From: Acidobacteriota bacterium
Lineage (GTDB): Bacteria > Acidobacteriota > Polarisedimenticolia > J045
NCBI GenBank assembly: GCA_017994815.1
Contig: JAGOJY010000001.1
Location: 124,001 to 188,000 of the forward strand
Reading direction: 5' to 3'
Length of the DNA: 64,000 bases
The notes under the pieces are model-generated. The model worked only from the letters and a program-made list of their open reading frames with translations, was not told the DNA's origin and made no database searches. Of the stretch, positions 56,276-64,000 are shown one piece after another. The translations under genes and the position numbers were made by a program. Each line of letters begins with the position of its first letter. The first letter of the stretch is position 1.

Positions 56276-58699
56276 TTAGCGCCCGTAGTGGCCCCACAGC
56301 CCCTCCCCGGTGTGGCCGTCGGCACTGACGATCCAAAAGGTGAGCTGGCCCGGCTGGGCCGGGGAGGCGTCCAGGAACGCGCGGTCCGCCGGGTCATCGT
56401 CCTCGGCGGTCACGTCGGCGTAGGCGTCCGCGGAGCGGGGGTCGTGCGCGCGGTAGACGTGGTACGTCGCCGCGGAGCCGACCGGCCACCACTCGAGCCG
56501 GGTCCCCTCGTCCGTGCGCGCGATTCCGCGCAGGCGGACTTCCGGCAGCGGGTCCTCCCACGGGTACGTCAGCAGTTCCAGGGTCCAGCCCTGCAGCACG
56601 CCGCCGTGCGTCGGGCCGAGGTCCTCGATCCGCAGCGTCCACGTCCCCTGCGACGAGTGCCCGACGAACCGGGCCAGGCTGTCCACGGGTTGCGTCTGGG
56701 TGTCGTACCAGGTCTGGATCGCCTGCCCCTGCCCGCCCTGCCGGTCGTGCAGCCGCACCGTCGTCCCGTCGGGCGCGACGAGCGAGATGCGCAGGTCGCC
56801 GATGTACTGGTGGCGTACGTCGACCCAGACGTTGACCTCCGCGATCTCGCGATCGTCGGGGATGGTGACGCTGCTGGTGACCACCGCCTGGTCCGGCAGC
56901 ACCTTCGGCAAGCCGGAGGCGGGGGTCTGCGATGTCGCGGGGACGCCGGTCGGCACGAGGAAGGCGTCGGTCGTGCCCGCGCCGCCTTCCGCCGTCCGCC
57001 ACTCGACGAAGAAGCCGAGCTTGTGGCCGGCCGGGGTGTCCGGCGCGACGTCGAGCGCGAAGTGAGGCGGCAGCGACTCGGCGAGGCTCCCGCCCGACAG
57101 GTCCGGCCACCCCGCGCCGCTGCTGACGGCAGCGTAGGGCGTGATCGGCTGCAGCTCGCCGAAGATCCCGGTCGCGTTCGCATCCAAGTTGCGCAGCGTC
57201 ACCGCCAGCGCGCCGGACTCGCCGGGCTCGAGACGGGTGTTGGCGTTCGTGTCGGACGCCACGCGCCAGCCGGCGACCTGCATCCCGTTGCCGGCCGCCG
57301 GCTCGCCCATGCGCACGTGCAGGCGCACGGCGTCGGCCTGCGCGTCGGTCACGGTGAACGGGACGACCTGCGTCTCGTACCCCGGGACCTCGACCCGCAG
57401 CTGGTGCGAGCCGGCCTCGATCGCGCGGTGGAAGTCGCCGACCGCCGGGTCGGTGAAGAACGGCAGGTCGCGGCCGACGATCGTCAGCCGCGCCGCGAGC
57501 GGCGCGCCGGTCGCGGCGTCGGTCACCGTCCCGCGCACGCCCGTCAGCACGCGCTCCATGTACGACAGCATTGCCTCGCGGTTGTCCTCCCAGAACTGCG
57601 GGAGCTGGCTCGCCGGCGGCCACTTGTTGTTCGAGATCTCGATCGTGACCTGCATGTCGCCGCGCCAGAAGTAGTTCCAGTCCTGCATCCCGCCGTAGAT
57701 CACGTACCAGTCGGCGCCGTTGGTGATGCCCTGCGAGAACGAGCCGTTGTACATCGGCAGGTTGTCTTCCGAGTACTCGAGCGAGATGTCGCGGTACAGC
57801 GCGTCGTCGGGGCTGGCCGTGTACACGCTCTGGTGGCTCGCGTTGCCATCCCACGGGTAGTTCGTGACCAGGGCGCCGCCGTGGAAGTTCGCCGACAGCG
57901 TCGTCCAGTGCGACGACTGCCAGTTCATCAGCCGGCCGGTCTCCGTGGCGCGCCCGGCCGTCGTGTCGACCGGGTCCTCGATCCGGTCCGGGAAGTCCCG
58001 GTTCAGGTCCACGCCCTGCGCGTTGTAGCGCTGCGAGCGCGCGTTCCCGTCGGGGTTCATCAGCGGCATGATCCAGATCTCGACCTCGTCCACCAGGCGC
58101 CTCACGCGCGGGTCGCTGGCGTAGCGATCGGTGAGCCAGTCGATCAGCTTCAGGCAGTTCTCGACGCCGACGACCTCGTCGCCGTGTATCGTCGAGATGT
58201 ACTTGAAGCCCGGTTCGTCCTCGTCGGCGTCGGGGTTGTCGGAGATCTTCATCCACCACAGGTCGCGGCCCTCGACGCTCTTCCCGGCCGACGACAGCCG
58301 CGCGATGGCCGGGTGGTCGTTCGCCACCTGCTGCAGCGCCGACGTCAGCGCGTCGTAGTTGTGGTACGAGTCGAGGAGTGCCGCGGGACCGGCATCGCCG
58401 CGCTTCAGCGCCTCGAGGCCGGGGTCGGGCAACAGATCGAGGCGGAAACCGTACGCCTCGAGCTTCTCGGCCTCGGCCGGGCTGACGTATGCGACGGTCT
58501 CGCCGACGCCGTTGCGCTCGACGTCGAAGCCGAGCCGGACCAGCTCGCCAAACGCGAGTTCGCCGCCGGACAGTCGCACGAGCGAGTACAGCGCGCGCCC
58601 GTCGGGACCGATCGGTTTTGGCGCGGGCCGAAAGGCAACGAACAGCGGCAACAGGGCGAAAAGTGCCAGAGCGATGTTCCGGACGTGCCACGACCGCAT
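56276..58699 (-). CDS. Secreted M14 zinc carboxypeptidase with P-domain
   Basis: 807 residues. Signal peptide, then a propeptide-like segment, M14 catalytic domain (about 110-390) with zinc ligands in HGDEVVG (His, Glu), the MNPDGNARSQR motif, His in ANFHGGALVTNYPWD and catalytic Glu in VTIEISNNKWP. After this come a transthyretin-like domain (about 390-470), a linker domain, a P/proprotein-convertase-like domain (about 600-720; IAEVNVWVDVRHQYIGDLRISLVAP, GTWTLRIEDLGPTHGG) and a C-terminal Fn3-like tail. It resembles carboxypeptidase D/T-like enzymes acting outside the cell. Confidence 0.93.
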   Translation of the reverse strand: MRSWHVRNIALALFALLPLFVAFRPAPKPIGPDGRALYSLVRLSGGELAFGELVRLGFDVERNGVGETVAYVSPAEAEKLEAYGFRLDLLPDPGLEALKRGDAGPAALLDSYHNYDALTSALQQVANDHPAIARLSSAGKSVEGRDLWWMKISDNPDADEDEPGFKYISTIHGDEVVGVENCLKLIDWLTDRYASDPRVRRLVDEVEIWIMPLMNPDGNARSQRYNAQGVDLNRDFPDRIEDPVDTTAGRATETGRLMNWQSSHWTTLSANFHGGALVTNYPWDGNASHQSVYTASPDDALYRDISLEYSEDNLPMYNGSFSQGITNGADWYVIYGGMQDWNYFWRGDMQVTIEISNNKWPPASQLPQFWEDNREAMLSYMERVLTGVRGTVTDAATGAPLAARLTIVGRDLPFFTDPAVGDFHRAIEAGSHQLRVEVPGYETQVVPFTVTDAQADAVRLHVRMGEPAAGNGMQVAGWRVASDTNANTRLEPGESGALAVTLRNLDANATGIFGELQPITPYAAVSSGAGWPDLSGGSLAESLPPHFALDVAPDTPAGHKLGFFVEWRTAEGGAGTTDAFLVPTGVPATSQTPASGLPKVLPDQAVVTSSVTIPDDREIAEVNVWVDVRHQYIGDLRISLVAPDGTTVRLHDRQGGQGQAIQTWYDTQTQPVDSLARFVGHSSQGTWTLRIEDLGPTHGGVLQGWTLELLTYPWEDPLPEVRLRGIARTDEGTRLEWWPVGSAATYHVYRAHDPRSADAYADVTAEDDDPADRAFLDASPAQPGQLTFWIVSADGHTGEGLWGHYGR

Positions 58700-58784
58700 C
58701 GCCGAAGACCCCCAGCCGCCCGGGCGGTGGGACCCGGGACCCGGGAAATGTACCGCGTCTGGGCCCGGCTCTGGCCGAACGGCG

Positions 58785-59246
58785 TCAGGACTGCCTGTCG
58801 GCCAACAGCGCGAGCATGTCCTCGGGGTGGTTCTTCGGGTTCACGCGCGGGTAGGCCTGCTCGATGCGACCGTCCACGCCGATCACGTAGCTCATCCGCC
58901 GCGGGGCCCGGTCCTCCGCGGCGTCGCAGGCGCCGTACGCCAACGCGACCCGCCGCCGCGTATCGCACAACAGGTCGAACGGGAAGCCGTAGCGCTCGGC
59001 GAACAGCCGGTTGCGCTCCGGGTCGTCGAAGCTGACGCCCAGCAGCACGACGTCGGCCTTCCAGAAATGCGGCATCCGGTCGCGGAAGCCGATCGCTTCC
59101 TGGCGGCAGCCCGGCGTGTCGGCCTGCGGGAAAAACCACAGCAGCACGCGGCGCCCGCGGTAATCGGACAACCGCACTTCCTCGCCGCGGTGGTTCAGCA
59201 ACGAGAAATCGGGGGCCAGGTCGCCGATGTTCAGCGTCGGCATCAT
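58785..59246 (-). CDS. Peroxiredoxin, Bcp (PrxQ) type
   Basis: 153 residues; thiol peroxidase. Peroxidatic Cys47 in PQADTPGCRQEA. The resolving Cys usually five residues later is Ile52, so a 1-Cys mechanism or resolution by Cys94 or Cys107 must be used. Rest of the fold is standard (LLWFFPQAD, VLLGVSFDDPERN, SYVIGVDGRI). GAGGTG lies 7 bases before the ATG at 59246. Probably cytoplasmic. Confidence 0.92.
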   Translation of the reverse strand: MMPTLNIGDLAPDFSLLNHRGEEVRLSDYRGRRVLLWFFPQADTPGCRQEAIGFRDRMPHFWKADVVLLGVSFDDPERNRLFAERYGFPFDLLCDTRRRVALAYGACDAAEDRAPRRMSYVIGVDGRIEQAYPRVNPKNHPEDMLALLADRQS

Positions 59247-59326
59247 GAGCTCACACCTCGCGGAAGTTCGCCGGCCGGGCGGGGTCGCGGCCTGTTCTGG
59301 ATTAGCATACCCGCCGCTGTCGAGAG

Positions 59327-60598
59327 GTGCCCTTGCTGCGTGACATCGCCCTGCTTTACCGGCGCGAAATGCTGTCGGCCTTGCGCGAACGCTCGGTCGT
59401 CGTCAACAGCGTGCTGATCCCGGTGTTCCTGTACCCGCTGCTGCTGTGGGCGCTGTTCAGCGCCGTGATCTTCGTCCAGGGGCAGACGGAAGGGTTCGTC
59501 TCGCGCGTCGCGCTGGTCGGGCCGGTCACGCCGGCCCTCGCGCGGACGCTGGAGCGCGACGAGCGCTTCAGGCTCGTGGAGCCGCCCGGGACGGGCGGTC
59601 CGCGCGCGGCGGTGGAGCAGGGCCGGATCGACGCGGCGCTCGAGGCGCTGCCGCTCGATCCGGGCGCGCGCGACGTGGCCGGCAATTACCGCGTGCGAGT
59701 CGTCTTCGACGGCTCGAAGGACCGCAGCGCCACCGCCGCGCAGCGCCTACGCGAGGCGCTGCGCGAGCACCGCTCGCGCTGGCTGCAGCGTCAGGCCGAT
59801 TTTCGCGGAGTTCCCGCCGCGAGCTGGCGCGGGTTCGAGACCGCCGAGCGCGACCAGGCGACGCGCGAGGAGGTCGGCTCGTTCCTGCTCGGGATGATCC
59901 TGCCGACGTTCATGGTCGTGATGGTCGCGCTCGGTTCGTTCCACCCGGCCATCGACGCGACCGCGGGTGAGCGCGAGCGCAACACGTGGGAGACGCTGAT
60001 GACGGCCGCCGTCCCGCGCCCGCGGATCGTCGTCGCCAAGTACCTGTACGTCGCCACCTTCGGCGCCGCGGCGGGTCTTTTGAACCTCGCGGCGATGGTC
60101 CTGTCGATGCCGTCGATCATCGCGCCGCTCGTCCGTCGCACCGGCGAAGAGCTGAGCTTCTCGCTCGCCTGGGGGGCGATCCCGGTCATCGGGGCCGGGC
60201 TCGTGCTGCTCGCGCTGTTCCTCGCGGCGGGGATGATGCTCCTGGCCTCGTTCGCCCGGACATTCCGCGAGGGGCAGACCATGGTGACGCCGTTCTACCT
60301 GCTGGCGATCCTGCCGCTGATGTTCCTCGGTCGCGAGGGGATCGAATTCAACCTCACGCTGGCGCTGATCCCGATCGTGAACGTCACGATGGTCTTTCGC
60401 GAGGCGATCTTCGGGGTCTACCACTGGCCGCTGATCGCGGTCACGCTGCTGTCGGGGGTGGTGGTGATCGCGCTGTGCCTGCGCCTGGCGGCGTTCGTGC
60501 TGCAGTTCGAGGACTTCGTCATCGGTTCGCACGGCGGCAGCCTGCTCAAGTTCCTGCGGGGTAAGGCGCGGCGGCGCCGCGCGGAGGAAACGCCGTGA
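59327..60598 (+). CDS. ABC-2 type permease (NatB-like), first
   Basis: 423 residues: helix about 23-45, a large external domain (about 50-190), then a cluster of five or six helices (about 190-400). The GERERNTWETLMTAAVPR motif is typical of NatB-type exporters. The GTG at 59327 is as annotated, but the GAGAGG just before it is too close; TTG at 59333 is spaced better. Stop overlaps the ATPase start (GTGA). Confidence 0.9.
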   Translation: MPLLRDIALLYRREMLSALRERSVVVNSVLIPVFLYPLLLWALFSAVIFVQGQTEGFVSRVALVGPVTPALARTLERDERFRLVEPPGTGGPRAAVEQGRIDAALEALPLDPGARDVAGNYRVRVVFDGSKDRSATAAQRLREALREHRSRWLQRQADFRGVPAASWRGFETAERDQATREEVGSFLLGMILPTFMVVMVALGSFHPAIDATAGERERNTWETLMTAAVPRPRIVVAKYLYVATFGAAAGLLNLAAMVLSMPSIIAPLVRRTGEELSFSLAWGAIPVIGAGLVLLALFLAAGMMLLASFARTFREGQTMVTPFYLLAILPLMFLGREGIEFNLTLALIPIVNVTMVFREAIFGVYHWPLIAVTLLSGVVVIALCLRLAAFVLQFEDFVIGSHGGSLLKFLRGKARRRRAEETP

Positions 60599-61341
60599 GC
60601 CCGACACCGGTCGTCGTCCGCGGACTGGCCAAGCAGTTCCAGGACGAATCGCGCGGCCTCGTCCGCGCGGTCGACGGCATCGACTTCGAGTGCCGGGCGG
60701 GCGAGATCTTCGGCCTGCTCGGCGCCAACGGCGCGGGCAAGACCACCACGCTGCGCATGCTGGCCACGATCCTCGCGCCGAGTGCCGGCCTGGCCGAGAT
60801 CATGGGCCACGATGTCGCCAAGGAGCCGGCCGAGGTGCGGCGCAACATCGGCTTCTTCTCCGCCTCCACGGCGCTGTACCCGCGCCTGACCGCGCGCGAG
60901 ACGCTGGAGTTCTTCGCCAGCATCAACCGCTACCCCGCCGGCCGTGTCGCGGCCCGCGTGGACGAGCTGATCGCCCGCTTCGGCCTGTCGGGTTACGCCG
61001 ACGCCCGCGTGGACAAGCTCTCGACCGGCATGAAGCAGAAGGTCTCGATCGCGCGGACCGTGGCCCACGATCCGCCGGTCCTGATCTTCGACGAGCCGAC
61101 CGTCGGTCTCGATGTCCTGAACGCGCTCGAGATGCAGCGTGTCATCGGCGAACTGCGCGACGAGGGCAAGACGATCCTGTTCTCGACGCACATCATGAGC
61201 GAGGCGGAGAAGCTCTGCGACCGCATCGCCATCATCCACGGCGGACGGATCCTCGCCGAGGGGACCTTGGCCGCGCTGCGGGAGCAGACGGCGCTGCACT
61301 ATCTCGAGGACATCTTCGTCCACTTCGCGGAGCGCGCATGA
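60595..61341 (+). CDS. ABC transporter ATP-binding protein (NatA-like)
   Basis: 248 residues; Walker A GANGAGKTT, Q-loop region FSASTALYPRLT, signature LSTGMKQKV (LSGG replaced by LSTG, as in NatA), Walker B LIFDEPTVGLD, switch FSTHIMSE. It energises the two flanking permeases. GTG start and ATGA end overlaps show one co-translated operon. Confidence 0.95.
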   Translation: MSPTPVVVRGLAKQFQDESRGLVRAVDGIDFECRAGEIFGLLGANGAGKTTTLRMLATILAPSAGLAEIMGHDVAKEPAEVRRNIGFFSASTALYPRLTARETLEFFASINRYPAGRVAARVDELIARFGLSGYADARVDKLSTGMKQKVSIARTVAHDPPVLIFDEPTVGLDVLNALEMQRVIGELRDEGKTILFSTHIMSEAEKLCDRIAIIHGGRILAEGTLAALREQTALHYLEDIFVHFAERA

Positions 61342-63311
61342 GGGTGGACTTCGCGGCGGTGGCGACGCTGTTCCGCCACGAGATCCGGCAGCTCCTGCGC
61401 GACCGGCGCACGGTCGTGCTGTCGATCGGCTTGCCGCTCTTGGTGATGCCGCTCGCGTTCTACGCCGCGCACGTGGGGCAGGAGAAGGACGAGCGACGCC
61501 GCAGCGAGACGTCGTACCTGTACGCGATCACGGGCCCCGAGGCCGGCGCCGCGCGCGAATTGTTCACCGCGCAAGGGGCGGGCGCGCCGTTCCGGGCCCA
61601 GGAGATCACGGTCGAGGACGCCGCCGCCGCGCTCGAGCGCTCCGAGATCCACTTCTACATCGACACGGAGCAGCGCCCGGGCGACGTCCCGCTCCTGACC
61701 GTCGTCTTCCGCTCCAACCGCGACCTCTCGCGTTCGGCGGGCCAGCTCGCGACCGAAAAGCTCCAGGACGCGCTGGAGGCGCGGCGCGACGAGCTTTTGC
61801 GCGAAAGCGGTTTCCCGCTGCCGCCGGCGCGCGCGGGCGAGGTCTCGGAGCTGGACGTGGCCAGCGCCGGTGAGCGCACCGGCTCCCTGGTCGGGCGGTT
61901 CCTCACGCTTTTGGTGGTGTTCCTCGTCTTCAGCGGCGGCGCGGTCGTGGCGATCGACAGCGTGGCCGGCGAGAAGGAGCGCGGCACGCTGGAGACGCTC
62001 TTGACCACGGCCCTCGGGCGCGGCGAGATCGTCGCGGCCAAGCACCTGGCGATCCTGGCGGTAGCGCTGGCGATCACGGCGATCCAGGTGCTGAACCTCC
62101 TGATCTACGTCGGGCTGGGCCTGATCCGGCTGCCCGAGGGGTTCGTCGTCGACATCACGCCGGCCACCGGGCTGCTGGTCTTCCTGCTGCTGCTGCCGGC
62201 CGTGGCGCTCCTGGCGACGGTGCTGCTGTTGATCTCGGGGCTCGCGCGCTCGTACAAGGAAGCCCAGCTCTACTTCCTGCCGGCGTTCCTGGCCGGCCTC
62301 GTGCCGGCGCTCGCGGCCGCCCTGCCGGGGATCGGGCTGCGCTCGGCGATCGTCCTGCTCCCGTTGGCCAACATCTCGGTCGCGGTCCGCGAGGTGCTCG
62401 TGGGGCGCATCGACGGGCCGATGCTGGCGCTCGCCTGGCTGATCACCGCCGGCGCCGCGCTCTGGCTGGGCCGGACCGCGGCGCGCACGCTCGTCGCCGA
62501 GCGGCTGGTCGCCGGCCCCGAGCCGGCCGCGGCGGCGCTCGCCGGTCCGGGCCTGTTCCGCCGCCGCGTGCTGCTGTGGTTCGGGCTGATGTGGGTCGTG
62601 ATGTTTGTCGTCGCGTCGAATGTCGAGGCGCTCGCCGGCCTGCGCAGCCAGGTCGTGTTCAACATCGTCGTGATCTTCTGCGGCGCCTCGGCGCTGATGA
62701 TCGCCCGCTACCGGCTCGACCCGCGCGAGGCGCTGTCGCTGCGCGCGCCGCACCCGGCGGCGTGGTTCGCGGTCTTGGCCGGGGCGCCGGCCGGCGTCGT
62801 CGCCGCGACCGGCGTGTTCCGCCTGGCCAGCCTGCTGTTTCCGGTGCCGGAGAAGATGATCGAGGCGTTCGGCCAGACGCTCGTGCCGGAGGGGATCCCG
62901 GCCTGGCAGCTGTTCGTGTTCCTCGCGCTGTTGCCCGGCGTCGGCGAGGAGATCGCGTTTCGCGGGATGCTGCTCCACGGCCTGCGCCCGCGGCTGCGCC
63001 CGTTGCGCCTGTGCCTCGCGGTCGGCGTGATCTTCGGCCTGTTCCACGTCGCGCTGTTCCGGCTGATCCCGACCGCGTTCCTCGGCGTGATCCTCGCCGC
63101 CGTCGTGCTCCTGAGCGGCTCGATCTTCCCGGCGATGCTCTGGCACGCCCTCAACAACGCGATCGGCATCGGCGCGACGATGCTCGGCGCCGACCTCGGC
63201 GAGTTGCCGGCCGGGATCTACCTCGCGGGCGCGGCCGTGCTCGCGCTCGCGTTCTGGATCCTGTGGCGCACGCGCAGGTACGGGGACGGTCGCGGGGCCA
63301 GCTACCGCTGA
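61338..63311 (+). CDS. ABC-2 permease fused to CPBP intramembrane protease
   Basis: 657 residues. N-terminal NatB-like permease (about 1-400), with external domain and GEKERGTLETLLTTALGRGEI, followed by a CPBP/CAAX-type protease domain (about 410-650) with EEIAFR at about 537-542, His570 in FHVALF and HALNNAIG. All the catalytic motifs of the protease are intact. Together with the NatA-like ATPase and the first permease it could export and process a membrane substrate. The stop lies inside a 16-bp hairpin. Confidence 0.93.
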   Translation: MRVDFAAVATLFRHEIRQLLRDRRTVVLSIGLPLLVMPLAFYAAHVGQEKDERRRSETSYLYAITGPEAGAARELFTAQGAGAPFRAQEITVEDAAAALERSEIHFYIDTEQRPGDVPLLTVVFRSNRDLSRSAGQLATEKLQDALEARRDELLRESGFPLPPARAGEVSELDVASAGERTGSLVGRFLTLLVVFLVFSGGAVVAIDSVAGEKERGTLETLLTTALGRGEIVAAKHLAILAVALAITAIQVLNLLIYVGLGLIRLPEGFVVDITPATGLLVFLLLLPAVALLATVLLLISGLARSYKEAQLYFLPAFLAGLVPALAAALPGIGLRSAIVLLPLANISVAVREVLVGRIDGPMLALAWLITAGAALWLGRTAARTLVAERLVAGPEPAAAALAGPGLFRRRVLLWFGLMWVVMFVVASNVEALAGLRSQVVFNIVVIFCGASALMIARYRLDPREALSLRAPHPAAWFAVLAGAPAGVVAATGVFRLASLLFPVPEKMIEAFGQTLVPEGIPAWQLFVFLALLPGVGEEIAFRGMLLHGLRPRLRPLRLCLAVGVIFGLFHVALFRLIPTAFLGVILAAVVLLSGSIFPAMLWHALNNAIGIGATMLGADLGELPAGIYLAGAAVLALAFWILWRTRRYGDGRGASYR

Positions 63312-63335
63312 CCTCCGGGAGGTCAGCGGTAGCTG
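63299..63335. terminator. Bidirectional terminator, 16-bp perfect stem
   Basis: CAGCTACCGCTGACCT and AGGTCAGCGGTAGCTG (perfect 16-bp arms, 5-base loop CCGGG) overlap the stop of the permease-protease gene and lie 8 bp from the convergent M48 stop. No T-run, but a very stable hairpin. Confidence 0.75.
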
Positions 63336-63342
63336 TCCCGAA

Positions 63343-64000
63343 TCAGCGGCGGGCCACTGCTTTGAGCCGGTCGTAGCCGCCCGACGGGACCGCGCTGGGG
63401 CGCGGGAGGTCGCGCGCGAGCTGGCGCACGGTCTTGATGCGCTCTTCGGTCAAAGGGTGCGATGAGAAGAACTGCGCGACCGTGCCGGGCTTCCCGCGCC
63501 GGCGCGCGAGCAGCTCCTCGAACATGCTCGCCATGCCGTTCGGGTCGTACCCGGCGCGCGCCATGTAACCCAGCCCGAGCCGGTCGGCCTCGCGCTCCGC
63601 GTCGCGCGAGAACTTCGCCAGGGCGCCGCCCTCCGCGACCTGCGCCAGGATCTGCTTGTACGTCTCGGGGTTCTGGCCGAGGACGAGCCCGGCGACGATG
63701 TTCAGGCCGTAGGCGCGGGAGATCTGCTCGGTCCCGTGGCGCGCGACGCCGTGCGAGATCTCGTGCGCCATGACCCCCGCCAGCTCCGACACGTTGTCCG
63801 TCGCGGCAATCAGCCCGGTGTTCACGTAGATGTGCCCGCCCGGGATGTTGAACGCGTTGACCTGGTCGTCCTGCACGATGTGGAAGGTCCACGGCCGGTC
63901 GGCGAGCGTCGTTTCGCGGACGATGCGCCGCCCGAGCTCGGTCAGCGCCGCGGTCGCCGCCCGGTCGGGGACGATCCGCAGCTGCTTGTCGAGGTCCGAC
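63343..64000 (-). CDS. M48-family metalloprotease (N-terminus beyond window)
   Basis: About 219 C-terminal codons; the gene enters from the right edge. Zinc site HEISH (GVMAHEISHGVARHG), third ligand region AEREADRLG, and SSHPLTEERI near the end, as in BepA/LoiP-type periplasmic M48 enzymes. The frame continues upstream of the GTG at 63876 without interruption (SDLDKQLRIV, then RPWTFHIVQDDQVNAF), so that codon is internal. The C-terminus is short, with no TPR domain, unlike BepA. Confidence 0.93.
   Translation of the reverse strand, partial: SDLDKQLRIVPDRAATAALTELGRRIVRETTLADRPWTFHIVQDDQVNAFNIPGGHIYVNTGLIAATDNVSELAGVMAHEISHGVARHGTEQISRAYGLNIVAGLVLGQNPETYKQILAQVAEGGALAKFSRDAEREADRLGLGYMARAGYDPNGMASMFEELLARRRGKPGTVAQFFSSHPLTEERIKTVRQLARDLPRPSAVPSGGYDRLKAVARR

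Noticed and set aside
54959..59035. 1358-residue plus-strand ORF across several minus-strand genes
   Set aside because: Antisense to YihY, M14 and Bcp genes, all with firm motifs; composition is Arg/Val/Asp-rich repeats typical of such shadows.
63343..63876. M48 gene starting at GTG 63876
   Set aside because: The reading frame continues upstream to the window edge with family-like sequence, so that codon is internal.

Overview
The window is about 70% G+C and reads as a chromosomal segment of a Gram-negative, meso-diaminopimelate-type bacterium. A VWFA-domain secreted protein of the kind common in Acidobacteriota (47592-48632), many secreted metallopeptidases and beta-propellers, and NtrC-type regulators suggest Acidobacteriota, perhaps the Thermoanaerobaculia. 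That placement is inference; no rRNA gene is present. No tRNA, CRISPR array, intact insertion sequence or prophage was found.

Layout. 1-3036 (minus): 5' part of a Kdp potassium-pump operon (two tiny ORFs, kdpF, kdpA, kdpB running off the left edge), preceded by a gene-free leader with a long-range inverted repeat. 3469-21358 (minus): a complete division and cell-wall (dcw) cluster, mraZ-rsmH-ftsL-ftsI-murE-murF-mraY-murD-ftsW-murG-murC-murB-ftsQ-ftsA-ftsZ, ending in a receiver-GGDEF protein 2 bp after ftsZ. Nearly every junction is an ATGA/GTGA/TGATG overlap. A clear sigma70 promoter and four 10-bp-spaced MraZ boxes lie upstream of mraZ. 21625-23495 (minus): an exported propeller-like protein and an XRE-TPR regulator. 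23764-28722 (plus): histidine kinase, ligA and an NtrC-type regulator in one overlapping operon. 28860-32848 (plus): HtrA protease, a second NtrC-type regulator and an exported TPR protein.

32883-33958: divergent Hpt-domain protein and phoU around a 9-9-9 palindrome. 34018-36687 (minus): M1-like peptidase. 36688-37410: gene-poor scar with an AAA ATPase fragment and a degenerate group II intron domain V-like hairpin. 37411-41327 (plus): gatB, a secreted metallopeptidase-like protein, ftsE and ftsX. 41332-45721 (minus): an unusual outer-membrane operon encoding a TPR lipoprotein, a periplasmic CsgG/LpoB-like protein and a 1077-residue peptidase-propeller-beta-barrel fusion. 45817-48632 (plus): acyl-CoA synthetase and VWFA protein. 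48695-51528 (minus): secreted protein and atypical cyclophilin. 51741-55356 (plus): OmpA-like lipoprotein, homocysteine methyltransferase/MTHFR and an outer-membrane barrel behind a near-consensus sigma54 promoter. 55409-59246 (minus): YihY-type membrane protein, M14 carboxypeptidase and a Bcp-type peroxiredoxin. 59327-63311 (plus): an ABC exporter whose second permease is fused to a CPBP protease. 63343-64000 (minus): an M48 metalloprotease running off the right edge.

Together the genes serve wall synthesis, division, envelope quality control and secreted proteolysis. The best candidates for undescribed biology are the 41332-45721 outer-membrane operon, the DNA ligase embedded in a two-component operon, the c-di-GMP protein coupled to ftsZ, and the XRE-TPR/exported-protein pair.
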